Source: JAEUQQ01 sp963697285 (GTDB taxonomy: Bacteria > Acidobacteriota > Vicinamibacteria > Vicinamibacterales > JAFNAJ01). Taken from it: 64,000 nt of DNA. A program made the translations under genes and the position numbers. Positions 29,936-38,538 of this stretch are shown here, piece by piece. A model generated the notes under the pieces. That model was given only the letters and a program-made list of their open reading frames with translations. It was not told where the DNA came from and ran no database searches. The stretch spans positions 62,001 through 126,000 of the forward strand of contig CAVONI010000002.1 of the NCBI GenBank assembly GCA_963697285.1, written 5' to 3'. Position 1 is the stretch's first letter; each line of letters begins with the position of its first letter.

Positions 29936-31234
29936 TCAGGGTGCCAGGACGCGCGGGGCGCACCACAGCGCGGCGTCGTGCACGGCGTTCTGCGATGGTC
30001 CCGGCTCGACGTTGAAGACGATGTTGAGGCGCTGGCCGGCGAACCGCGCGAGGTCGAAACGGAGCAACTCGTACCTGCGGTCCTCGGGCCGGTGGTACGG
30101 GTTCAGGTAGACGCGCCGCAGGTCTTCGTAGCCCCGCTCGCCGGCGACCCCGACTCGGAAGACCGCGCCGTCGCCGTTCACCTCCCACGTGTCGGGACGC
30201 AGCCCCACCCGCACGCTCAGCATGGCCGCGCCGGCAACGTCCACCGTCCACGTGATGCGAGACGAGGGCAGGGCGAGGATGCACGGCTCGACGACACCGA
30301 CCGTGGGAAAGTCGAACAACGCGAACCCCTCGTGCAGCGTGGGCATCGACGTCCGCTTTGCCGCCGACGGGAACACATCCGCCAGGTCCACGAGTGTCCG
30401 TCGCCGTTCCGACGCCGCCATCCACGTCACCGCCACGGCGACGAAGACGAGCGCCGTCATCACGACGGGGCGTGTCCGTCCGGTTCGCCATGCGCCTCGG
30501 GCTGCGGCCGCAATGTCGAGACCCGGCGCCGGGGCGACAATCGGCGCGGCCGACTCGGGCCGCGCTGACACGGCAATCCACACGGCCCACGCAAGCAGCG
30601 CGTTCGCCAGCGCCAGCAGTCCGATGGCGACCGAGGCGGAGCGCAGCACTGGCGGATAGGCGCGTCCCATGTCGTGCAGCCGTCCGACGAGGCGTGCGCC
30701 GCGTGCATCGGTATCGAAGACGAGGTCGCCCCACACCTCCTGCGCGTTCACGACCAGGACGCCGCCGGTGTAGCGGTCGTGCTCGACACCGTCGATGAAG
30801 AAGCCCTCGCCGAACTTCGCGTCAGGCAGCGCGATGCGCATCTTGAACGTGCGCGGCGCCGGCAGGTCGATGGGTGGGAACTCGAGCGTGTAAGGCCGAC
30901 CCTGAACGACGGATGTCCCCTTCTTGACGACGCGGAAGAATGAACGGTCACCGTCCGGCGTCACATCGTAGAGATCGAAGACGACGCCGCCCGTCACGCT
31001 GGCCCCGACCGCCCTCGGCGTGAAGGTGAAAGCGCGCAGGCCCGGGACCCGCATGGTGAACGTCTGCTCGGCGGTGATGCCTTCGGCGATCTCGCCGACC
31101 TTCCACACGGGCCCGGATGGCGGATTCGTGGCCACGCCCCACCGCTCACCCCACAGTGCCCACGCTTGCAGCCCGAGCGCGCCACCGAGGATGAGACTGA
31201 AGGTGAGCCAGGTCCGACGCCGCACGGTGGGCAT
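29936..31234 (-). CDS. Three-helix membrane protein with C-terminal beta-sandwich domain
   Basis: This 432-aa protein has transmembrane helices at about residues 8-28, 198-222 and 256-274. The first periplasmic domain (about 35-190) is beta-rich, with FTMRVPGLRAFTFTPRAVG and FKMRIALPD. The C-terminal domain (about 300-432) ends ...DRRYELLRFDLARFAGQRLNIVFN (landmarks DRRYEL, FAGQRL, IVFN), like the 185-aa protein at 28450. The start is ATG 31234; a longer open frame to 31930 shadows the next gene. No family is recognised; the position beside the exporter suggests a role in polysaccharide assembly. Confidence 0.65.
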   Translation of the reverse strand: MPTVRRRTWLTFSLILGGALGLQAWALWGERWGVATNPPSGPVWKVGEIAEGITAEQTFTMRVPGLRAFTFTPRAVGASVTGGVVFDLYDVTPDGDRSFFRVVKKGTSVVQGRPYTLEFPPIDLPAPRTFKMRIALPDAKFGEGFFIDGVEHDRYTGGVLVVNAQEVWGDLVFDTDARGARLVGRLHDMGRAYPPVLRSASVAIGLLALANALLAWAVWIAVSARPESAAPIVAPAPGLDIAAAARGAWRTGRTRPVVMTALVFVAVAVTWMAASERRRTLVDLADVFPSAAKRTSMPTLHEGFALFDFPTVGVVEPCILALPSSRITWTVDVAGAAMLSVRVGLRPDTWEVNGDGAVFRVGVAGERGYEDLRRVYLNPYHRPEDRRYELLRFDLARFAGQRLNIVFNVEPGPSQNAVHDAALWCAPRVLAP

Positions 31235-31296
31235 GATACGGCAAGGGCGCGGCGCGGCTCCCGTCGCGGGGACACGTCGCGGGGGGCGCGGGACGT

Positions 31297-32871
31297 TCAG
31301 TGCGCCCCTGCCGCCGCGGAGCCAGAGTCGCCGGGCAGACTGACTGACCCGGAGCCTGCTGGCAGCGCCTCGCCGGCCCACCTGAGCACCAGGGATCGCT
31401 GACCGGGCAGCCACTCGTACACGCGCACCTGCCGATCCGTCGCCCGCGAGCGAAGGCGGGCCACCACGCCATCGACAGGTTCCCATTCCAGGTGGAAGGT
31501 GACGTTTCGACTCGCCGACTCCGAATAGTGCAACGCGAGCGCCTGCGGAAAGTACGTCAAGAACACCAGCGCGGAGTGATGCCTGACCGGCATCCAGACG
31601 AAATGCAGATCCACTGGCTCGCGCGGATCGGGCTCGTGCCGAAGGGCCTCGGCGACGACGGCCTCGGCGACCTGACCCGCCTCGACCCAATCGCGGCCGT
31701 GCTCGCGGAGCGCGTGCGTCCAGAGCCCCGCCATCAGCGCCACCGCGCCAAGCCAGATCGGCAGCCTGCGGCGCTTCTCCCCGTTCGCGATGGCGCCGGT
31801 CGCGGTTCCAACGAGCGCCGCGACGGCAGCAACGCTGAGATAGCCGAACCGATCGGAGAATCCCGCGTAGGCGGCCACTGGCGCGAAGAAGATGAGTCCC
31901 CAGCAGAGCCAGAACGCCGCGGCGGCGCAAAGATCCCGCGATCTCACCAGGTACACGACGGCCGATGCCACCACCGCCGTCGTCAGCAGCGCCGTGGCGC
32001 TGACGGTGATGTCACTCCCCCGGTCGAACCACGGCCACGCCAGCAGACGCAGCGTGAAGAAGAGGGCGTTGCGCATCAGGCGCTCGCCGATCTGTCCGAC
32101 AGCTGGCGCCCATTGCGATGCCCGGGCCGCGACCACGAGATCGGCGTTGAAATCGGTAATCCAGAGCCAGCGGAACGCGAGATAGAGGAACAATGTTGCG
32201 ACGTAGGGCAACAGGAACCAGGCGGCAGCTCGCATCGACCACTGGCGCTGGCGGTCGATCAGCAACAGCATGCCGAGCACCAGCGGAAGGACGACCGCGA
32301 ACTCGTAGGAGGCGAGCGCGGCGGCAAGCAGTAGAACGCCCACGAGATGCTGCAGCCACTGCCGCCGCGTGGCCGCCCCCATCGTCCACCGGCACAGTGC
32401 CAGCCCGAACACGGCCGACAGGGGATAGGTGCGTCCCGAAATCCACAACACGCTCTCGTGAACGATCGGATGAACGGCGAAGAGCAGACCGGCGACCAAG
32501 CCAGCGAGCCGGCGGCCCGATACAACAGCAACGACAGAGGCAAGGAGCGCACTCGCCACGCCGTGCAGGAAGTAGTTGAACAGCCGGTAGGACTCGGGGC
32601 CACCGTGGAGCGTGGCGGCCGAGAACAGGTAACTCAACAGGACGACGGGACGCCAGGCACTCGTGCGCCCCAGCGAATGCGGCCAGGGATCCGTGAAGAG
32701 CCCGGTCCACGACGTCAACTTGTACATGTAGCCAAAGAAGATGTCGTCTGACACGAACGCGGCATGGCGGTAGGGCCACAAAACGATGGTCGGCAAGACC
32801 ACGAGCGCAACGAGCGCCAGGGCATACGCCCGGGTGCGTGGAGCGTCGTTTGCGGCGAGTGGTGTGGTCAT
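31297..32871 (-). CDS. GT-C-type polytopic membrane protein
   Basis: This 524-aa protein has about ten helices. After the first helix comes AAFVSDDIFFGYM, an acidic pair in the first external loop as in PMT/TMTC-like GT-C glycosyltransferases that use polyprenyl-phosphate sugars. GLLFAVHPIVHESVLWISGRTY is close to the TMTC/GT-C loop pattern. The C-terminal 110 residues form a soluble domain. ATG 32871 is divergent from wzt across 58 bp. It probably decorates the glycan in the periplasm, perhaps with a donor made by the GT2 enzyme at 37729. Confidence 0.7.
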   Translation of the reverse strand: MTTPLAANDAPRTRAYALALVALVVLPTIVLWPYRHAAFVSDDIFFGYMYKLTSWTGLFTDPWPHSLGRTSAWRPVVLLSYLFSAATLHGGPESYRLFNYFLHGVASALLASVVAVVSGRRLAGLVAGLLFAVHPIVHESVLWISGRTYPLSAVFGLALCRWTMGAATRRQWLQHLVGVLLLAAALASYEFAVVLPLVLGMLLLIDRQRQWSMRAAAWFLLPYVATLFLYLAFRWLWITDFNADLVVAARASQWAPAVGQIGERLMRNALFFTLRLLAWPWFDRGSDITVSATALLTTAVVASAVVYLVRSRDLCAAAAFWLCWGLIFFAPVAAYAGFSDRFGYLSVAAVAALVGTATGAIANGEKRRRLPIWLGAVALMAGLWTHALREHGRDWVEAGQVAEAVVAEALRHEPDPREPVDLHFVWMPVRHHSALVFLTYFPQALALHYSESASRNVTFHLEWEPVDGVVARLRSRATDRQVRVYEWLPGQRSLVLRWAGEALPAGSGSVSLPGDSGSAAAGAH

Positions 32872-32917
32872 CACGGAGTCCGGCCGACGAGGCGCGAGCC
32901 GGCGGCAAGCCACATGC

Positions 32918-32923
32918 TACACT
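32918..32923 (+). promoter_or_regulatory. Candidate extended -10 box 6 nt before the wzt start
   Basis: TGCTACACTC with TACACT at these positions and GTG at 32930. Same ten-base string as before wzm, which argues that the two exporter genes are co-regulated although separated. Confidence 0.5.
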
Positions 32924-32929
32924 CCCGCC

Positions 32930-34144
32930 GTGCCAGTCCCGTTCGCCGTCGGCCTGGACGGCGTCTCGAAAAAGTACCTGCTCGACCCGCGCCGCGGCAC
33001 CGGCCTCAAGGATCGGATCCTCGACATCATCAGGGGGCGTCGTGCGCCCCGTGAAGAGCTATGGGCCCTGCGCGGCGTCTCGATCGAGATCGCGCGCGGC
33101 GAGACGTTCGCCCTCGTCGGGCCGAACGGCTGCGGCAAGAGCACGCTGCTGCAGGTCGTGGCGGGCATCCTGGTGCCCGATGAAGGCCGCGCGACCGTCA
33201 ACGGCCGCGTGACCTCGCTGCTCGAGCTCGGCGCGGGGTTCAGTCCCGACCTCACGGGCCGCGAGAACATCTTCCTCAACGCATCGCTCCACGGGTTGTC
33301 GCACGCGTCGGTGGCGCCCCGTCTCGACGCCATCATCGACTTCGCCGAACTCGAGCGTTTCATCGACATGCCCGTCCGGAACTACTCGTCGGGCATGTAC
33401 ATGCGGCTCGGCATCGCCGTGGCCGTGCACCTCGACCCCGAGATCATCCTCATCGACGAGGCCTTCGCTGTCGGTGACGAGGCGTTCCAGCGCAAGTGCA
33501 TGCACCGGCTCAAGGCGTTCCAGCAACAGGGCATCACGATCGTGCTGGTCTCGCACGACCCGCTGCTGGTGGAGCGCATCGCCCAGCGCGCGTGCCTGCT
33601 CGACCACGGCCAGGTGGTGACCATCGGCGGCACGGCCGACGTGCTCGCGGCGTATCACCAGCTCGCCTCGTCACACGGGTACGTGCCCGGCGAACACCGT
33701 TGGGGCTCGCGCGCCATCGTCATCGACCACGTCGCGCTCGAGACCGACACCCGCGAGGATGCCACCATCCGGCGCACGGGTGAACCGCTCACGATCGCCA
33801 TGCACTACACGGCACCAGACCGCGTGGAGCGCCCGGTGTTCGGGCTGGCGATCTACCACGAGACCGGCACGCACCTGACAGGGCCCAACACGCGGATGAG
33901 CGGCGTCCCCGTCGATGCGGTCGAGGGACGCGGTGTCGTGCGCTACCGCGTACCGTCACTGCCGTTCCTCCCCGGCCGTTACATCGTGTCGGTGTCGGCG
34001 TACGACCAGGATCTCGCGGAGGCATACGACCATCGCGAACGCGTCGCAACGTTCACCGTCGTCGAAGGCGGAAGCCTCGAGCGCTTCGGCCTCATGACGC
34101 TCGACGGCGAATGGTCGCTCGACCGCGAGGCCGGCGGAGCGTGA
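32930..34144 (+). CDS. wzt: Polysaccharide ABC exporter ATPase with C-terminal domain (Wzt-like)
   Basis: This 404-aa protein has an ABC ATPase domain (about residues 1-245) with Walker A GPNGCGKST, signature NYSSGM and Walker B IILIDEAFAVGD; LLELGAGFSPDLTGRENI is typical of Wzt/TagH. The C-terminal 140 residues form a separate beta-rich domain (HYTAPDRVERPVFGLAIY), like the Wzt glycan-recognition domain that reads the polymer terminus. The start is GTG 32930; the frame is open to 32786, but that would cross the probable promoter. The stop overlaps the GTG of the large glycosyltransferase (GTGA). Confidence 0.92.
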   Translation: MPVPFAVGLDGVSKKYLLDPRRGTGLKDRILDIIRGRRAPREELWALRGVSIEIARGETFALVGPNGCGKSTLLQVVAGILVPDEGRATVNGRVTSLLELGAGFSPDLTGRENIFLNASLHGLSHASVAPRLDAIIDFAELERFIDMPVRNYSSGMYMRLGIAVAVHLDPEIILIDEAFAVGDEAFQRKCMHRLKAFQQQGITIVLVSHDPLLVERIAQRACLLDHGQVVTIGGTADVLAAYHQLASSHGYVPGEHRWGSRAIVIDHVALETDTREDATIRRTGEPLTIAMHYTAPDRVERPVFGLAIYHETGTHLTGPNTRMSGVPVDAVEGRGVVRYRVPSLPFLPGRYIVSVSAYDQDLAEAYDHRERVATFTVVEGGSLERFGLMTLDGEWSLDREAGGA

Positions 34145-37100
34145 GTCACGTGAGCACGCAAGGCGTCACGCTCGTCGTGCACGGGATGGCCGCGCCGCCC
34201 GCGGCGGTGGTGGCCGCACTCGCCCGCCAGGTTGGCGCCATCGCGCACGACGTCGAGGTGCGCACGTCATGGGTGGCGAACGCCTCGGCGACCAATCCGC
34301 TTGCGGCGCTCGACGCACAGGTGCGCGCGGCGGCGTATCCGCTGCTGGTCGCGGTCGCGATCGACAAGTCGGGCCGGCACGTGTCGATCGCCGGCATCCT
34401 CGACGCACTCGTTGCACGCGGTGGCCTCGTGATCGCGCAGCAGGATGGCGACGCGGCACGGCGTTGCGAGTTGCTCTCCGCCGATCGCTACCTGGAACGG
34501 CTCGCTGATGCGGGGGCTCCGGCATCTGCCCGGCCGTGGCCGACGATGACGTGCGGGGCGTGGGCGATGGAGCGCTCCATGTATGCAGCGCTCGGCGGAC
34601 TCGACACGTCGCTCTGGGCGATTGGTGAGGCCGACGACCTCGCGCGGCGGGCCCTGGCTGACGGCATGGCGGTGGAGTTCGTGGACGCCGCAGTTGACAA
34701 CCAGGACGCCTACGGATTGACCGACGCCGCGACGCGCTACCTCGGCATCCGGAACACTGTCGTGAGCACAGCCCTCCACGGCGACACCGTCCAGCGTGGC
34801 CGATCGGTGGCCGTGAGCGCCGCGCACGCGATCGCCGAGGCGTGGACGGCGTGCGGCATCGACCCAGCCACGTTGCGGTTCGGCGGTGCCTGGGCACAGC
34901 AGCGTACGCTGGATCGCGTGCTGGCCACGCCTGGACTGCGTGAGGGCGACGCGCTGTGGCCGCGCGACGTGGACGGCGCTATGCGCCCCATGCTGGCGCT
35001 CGACGCGGCGCTGTCGATCGTGGTCGCGCGACGGGGAGAGATCAGGCGCGATCGAACGCCGGCTGACCCTGTCGTCGCCCCCCACACCAGGGAATCCAGT
35101 GTCGCGACGCCGGCTGAGCCTGCAGACACGGCGACGTCGGCGCCTGCAGCCCTGTCAACCGCTACTGTCGCGATGGTGTCGGTCATCGTCGTCAACTGGA
35201 ACGGCCGCGAGCACCTGGCGCCACTCTTCGCGTCGCTGCGGACGAGCGACTATCCCCGCGAACGACTCGAGCTGATCTGCGTCGACAACGGATCGGGCGA
35301 CGGCTCGCGCGACCTGCTCGCTGCTGACTTTCCCGAGGTGCGGGTCGTCGCGCTGCCCGAGAATCGTGGATTCACGGGAGGGAACATCGCCGGCGTGGAA
35401 GCCTCGCGGGGCGATGTCCTGGTCTTCCTCAACAACGACATGCGCGTCGAGCCCGACGCCATCCGCCGCCTCGTCGATGCGATCTACGACGATCACCCGT
35501 GCACGGCCGCGTGCGTCCTGAGCTGGGACGGGACACGCATCGACTTCCTGCGCGGCACCGTGTCGTGGGAGGCGCGCGGCTTCCAGGAACATTTCGGCGC
35601 CCCGCGGACGACCATCCCCACGCTCGACACCGACGCGACGTTCTTTCCCAACGGCGGAGCGTTCGCGATCACGCGCGACATGTACGCCCGGGCCGGCGGG
35701 TTCGACGCGGCGTTCTTCGCCTACTACGACGACCTCGACCTGGGATGGGGCGTGCGCACGGCCGGAGGCCACATCCGCGTTGTCCGCGACGCCATCGTCT
35801 ACCACCGTCACGGCGCGACGAGCGCGGGCCAGCCGCTGGGCCAGAAGCGCTTCCTGCTCGAGCGCAACGCCGTGTGGATCATGGTGAAGCGGTACGGCGA
35901 TGCCGCGCTGGCGCGCGTGCTGGGCCCCGCACTGCTGCTCGCCGCCCGGCGCTTCGTGCAGGACGCCTCGTTCTCGGCCGTGCGCGACGGGGCGGGCGTG
36001 CCCGGACCTGTCACCTTGCGCCGCGCGCCACTGGAATCGCTGGCGGCTCTGGGCGAAGCGACGCGGGGCCTGCCTGCGATGGTCGCCGCGCGACGACGGC
36101 TCGATCGGCACCGGCGCGTGCCCGACGCGATGGTGCTGCCGCGACTCGGGCGGGCGCTCGAAGCCTTGTCGTCACGATCCGCATACCAGGCCGCGCAGGA
36201 AGCGCTGGTCCAGAGCTTCGGACTCGCGTCGGTGTTCAGGGCGGGCTCACGCATCCTGCTGCTGACGCACGACCCGCTGCGCACCAGCATGTCGGGACCC
36301 GGCGTGCGTGTGCTCGAACTCGGGCGGGCGCTGGCGGCGTCGGGCGCGTCGGTGACCGTCGCATCGCCGTTCGACTCCGACCTGCGCGAGACGACGTTCG
36401 CCGTCGCGAAGTACCAGGCGGGCAACGACACCTCGGTCAGCGAGCTGGCCGCGCTGCACGACGTGGTCGTCATCCAGGGGTTTGCGCTCGAGTTGTACCC
36501 GACGCTCTCGACCATGCCGCTGGCGCTCGTGGCCGATCTGTACTGCCCCTTCACGATCGAGCACCTCGAGATGCGCTCGGCTGCGCTCGCCGCCGAGCCG
36601 AGCCCGTCGGCCGAGGCGCAGTTCGCCTCTGAGGCGGCGAGTGCCCTCCAGGCCCAGAATCGCCAGCTCGCGCTCGGCGACTTCTTCCTCTGCGCCAGCG
36701 AGCGCCAGCGCGACTTCTGGCTGGGGGCACTGCAGACCGCCGGCCGCCTCACGCTGCAGACGTACGGCCAGGACCCTTCGCTGCGCTCGCTGATCGACGT
36801 CGTCCCCTTCGGCCTGCCCGACACGCCGCCGCCGCCAAAGCGCCGGAACGTGATGAGGGGCGTGTTTCCGGGCATCCGCATCACCGACACGGTGCTGCTG
36901 TGGGCGGGATCGATTCTCGACTGGCAGGATCCGCAACTGCTGATCCGGGCTGTCGCCCGCCTCAGCGAGACGCGCGACGACGTGAAGCTGGTGTTCATGG
37001 GCACGAGGCATCCGAACCCGGATGTCCCGCCGATGCGGGCCGTGCCGTCGTCACGGGCGTTGGCCGAGGCACTCGGTGTCGCCGGCCGCCACGTCTTCTT

Positions 37101-37668
37101 CAACGAGTGGGTGCCGTACGCCGAGCGGCACGAGTGGTTGCTCGAAGCCGACATTGGCGTGAGCACGCACCGCGAGCACCTCGAGACGCACTTCTCGTTC
37201 CGCACCCGGATGCTCGACTACCTCTGGACGGGCCTGCCCATCGTCTCGACCACCGGCGACGTGTTCGCCGAACTGGTCGAGAGCAAGGGCCTCGGCCTCA
37301 CCGTGCCGCCCGGCGACGAAGATGCCCTGGTGTCGGCGCTCGCGCGCATGCTCGACGAGCCGGGGCTCCGCGCCCGCAGTGCCGAAGCCGTGCGAGCGAC
37401 CGCGGCGTCGATGACGTGGAGCCAGGTCGCGGCGCCGCTGATCCGCTTCTGCAGCGATCCGCACCAGGCCGCAGACCGCAAGCCGGCGACCGAGGCCTTC
37501 CGCCGGCGGCTCGGCGGCCAGTTCAAGGGCACGAAGTGGCTGAAGCGCACGGCCGTCAGGGCCGGGATCTCCGAGGCGCGCATCGAGCAACTGAAGCAGA
37601 CGCGCCTGGTGCGCGAGTTCACGATCTGGCGCAACAAACGCGCATACGCCCGTGCCCGGCGCGAGTGA
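34141..37668 (+). CDS. Three-domain glycosyltransferase (degenerate GT2, GT2, GT4)
   Basis: This is a 1175-aa fusion. Residues 1-300 look like a worn GT2-type domain (ERSMYAALGGLDTSLWAIGEADDLARRA has the GGFDE/ED-like acceptor motif but the DxD is not clear). Residues 346-620 are a full GT2 domain: SVIVVNWNGREHLAPL, VFLNNDMRVEPDAI and FFAYYDDLDLGWGVR. From about 702, RILLLTHDPLRTSMSGPGVR begins a GT4 domain with FRTRMLDYLWTGLPIVSTTGD at the donor site. Such fusions build alternating linkages and often accompany Wzm/Wzt exporters. GTG 34141 overlaps the wzt stop; GTG 34150 is an alternative. Confidence 0.87.
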   Translation: MSHVSTQGVTLVVHGMAAPPAAVVAALARQVGAIAHDVEVRTSWVANASATNPLAALDAQVRAAAYPLLVAVAIDKSGRHVSIAGILDALVARGGLVIAQQDGDAARRCELLSADRYLERLADAGAPASARPWPTMTCGAWAMERSMYAALGGLDTSLWAIGEADDLARRALADGMAVEFVDAAVDNQDAYGLTDAATRYLGIRNTVVSTALHGDTVQRGRSVAVSAAHAIAEAWTACGIDPATLRFGGAWAQQRTLDRVLATPGLREGDALWPRDVDGAMRPMLALDAALSIVVARRGEIRRDRTPADPVVAPHTRESSVATPAEPADTATSAPAALSTATVAMVSVIVVNWNGREHLAPLFASLRTSDYPRERLELICVDNGSGDGSRDLLAADFPEVRVVALPENRGFTGGNIAGVEASRGDVLVFLNNDMRVEPDAIRRLVDAIYDDHPCTAACVLSWDGTRIDFLRGTVSWEARGFQEHFGAPRTTIPTLDTDATFFPNGGAFAITRDMYARAGGFDAAFFAYYDDLDLGWGVRTAGGHIRVVRDAIVYHRHGATSAGQPLGQKRFLLERNAVWIMVKRYGDAALARVLGPALLLAARRFVQDASFSAVRDGAGVPGPVTLRRAPLESLAALGEATRGLPAMVAARRRLDRHRRVPDAMVLPRLGRALEALSSRSAYQAAQEALVQSFGLASVFRAGSRILLLTHDPLRTSMSGPGVRVLELGRALAASGASVTVASPFDSDLRETTFAVAKYQAGNDTSVSELAALHDVVVIQGFALELYPTLSTMPLALVADLYCPFTIEHLEMRSAALAAEPSPSAEAQFASEAASALQAQNRQLALGDFFLCASERQRDFWLGALQTAGRLTLQTYGQDPSLRSLIDVVPFGLPDTPPPPKRRNVMRGVFPGIRITDTVLLWAGSILDWQDPQLLIRAVARLSETRDDVKLVFMGTRHPNPDVPPMRAVPSSRALAEALGVAGRHVFFNEWVPYAERHEWLLEADIGVSTHREHLETHFSFRTRMLDYLWTGLPIVSTTGDVFAELVESKGLGLTVPPGDEDALVSALARMLDEPGLRARSAEAVRATAASMTWSQVAAPLIRFCSDPHQAADRKPATEAFRRRLGGQFKGTKWLKRTAVRAGISEARIEQLKQTRLVREFTIWRNKRAYARARRE

Positions 37669-37686
37669 GGGGGGCGGTCTGCATGT

Positions 37687-37692
37687 TAGAAT
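37687..37692 (+). promoter_or_regulatory. Candidate -10 box for the GT2/YfhO gene row
   Basis: TAGAAT preceded by ATGT, 36 nt before ATG 37729, in the 60-bp gap after the large glycosyltransferase gene. Confidence 0.35.
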
Positions 37693-37728
37693 CCGCGGGT
37701 TTGCCGCTCCACTGACCAGCCTCCTGTC

Positions 37729-38415
37729 ATGACGCTCACGCTCGTCATCCCCGTCTACAACGAAGCCGCCACGATCGCGGCGCTCATCGAGCGCGTCCGG
37801 CGGGTCCCCGTCGAGAAGGAAATCATCGTCGTGGACGACTGCTCGCGTGACGGCACCCGCGACGTCCTGGCGGCACTCCCGCCGGCACACGACCTCCGCG
37901 TGCTCTATCACGACGTCAACCAGGGCAAGGGCGCTGCGCTCCGGACCGGATTCAAGGCCGCCACGGGCGACGTCGTCGTCGTGCAGGATGCCGACCTCGA
38001 GTACGACCCGATGGACCTGCCGAAGCTGATGACGCCGATCGCCGACGGCCGGGCCGACGTGGTCTACGGTTCGCGCTTCGCGGGCGGCGAGTGTCATCGC
38101 GTGCTGTACTTCTGGCACTCGGTCGGCAACGCCGCGCTCACGCTCCTGTCGAACATGCTCACCGATCTCAACCTGACCGACATGGAGACGTGCTACAAGA
38201 TGTTCAGGCGCGAGGTCATCCAGGCGATCACCATCGAGGAGGATCGCTTCGGCGTCGAGCCCGAGATCACCGCGAAGCTGTCGAAGATGCGCCTGCGGAT
38301 CTACGAGGTGGGCATCTCGTACTCGGGTCGTACCTACGAACAGGGGAAGAAGATCGGCTGGAAGGACGGCGTGCGCGCCGTCTGGTGCATCCTGAAATAC
38401 AACCTCGGGCGCTAG
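37729..38415 (+). CDS. Polyprenyl-phosphate sugar synthase (DPM1-like GT2)
   Basis: This 228-aa GT2 enzyme has the DPM1 pattern: LVIPVYNEAATIAALIERV, VVDDCSRDGTRDVL, GKGAALRTGFKAATGDVVVVQDADLEYDP (landmarks GKGAALR and QDADLEYDP, the catalytic DAD) and FGVEPEITAKLSKM. There is no membrane domain. It would make undecaprenyl-phosphate mannose or glucose, the usual donor for GT-C enzymes; candidates are the proteins at 31297, 41462 and 5915. Confidence 0.88.
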   Translation: MTLTLVIPVYNEAATIAALIERVRRVPVEKEIIVVDDCSRDGTRDVLAALPPAHDLRVLYHDVNQGKGAALRTGFKAATGDVVVVQDADLEYDPMDLPKLMTPIADGRADVVYGSRFAGGECHRVLYFWHSVGNAALTLLSNMLTDLNLTDMETCYKMFRREVIQAITIEEDRFGVEPEITAKLSKMRLRIYEVGISYSGRTYEQGKKIGWKDGVRAVWCILKYNLGR

Positions 38416-38538
38416 ACCCTGAGCGCTCCTGAGTTCACTTGTGTTGATGCCGTACCGACACGAACCAGCACGTCCGGCAGGTTGGATTCGCACGTGCCCT
38501 GCACTCAACCCAACTGAGTCGAAGGGTAGCCCTCACGC

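Noticed and set aside
38416..38538. Possible small gene or terminator between two GT2 genes
   Set aside because: The 123-bp gap holds no frame with a start signal, and only weak imperfect inverted repeats.
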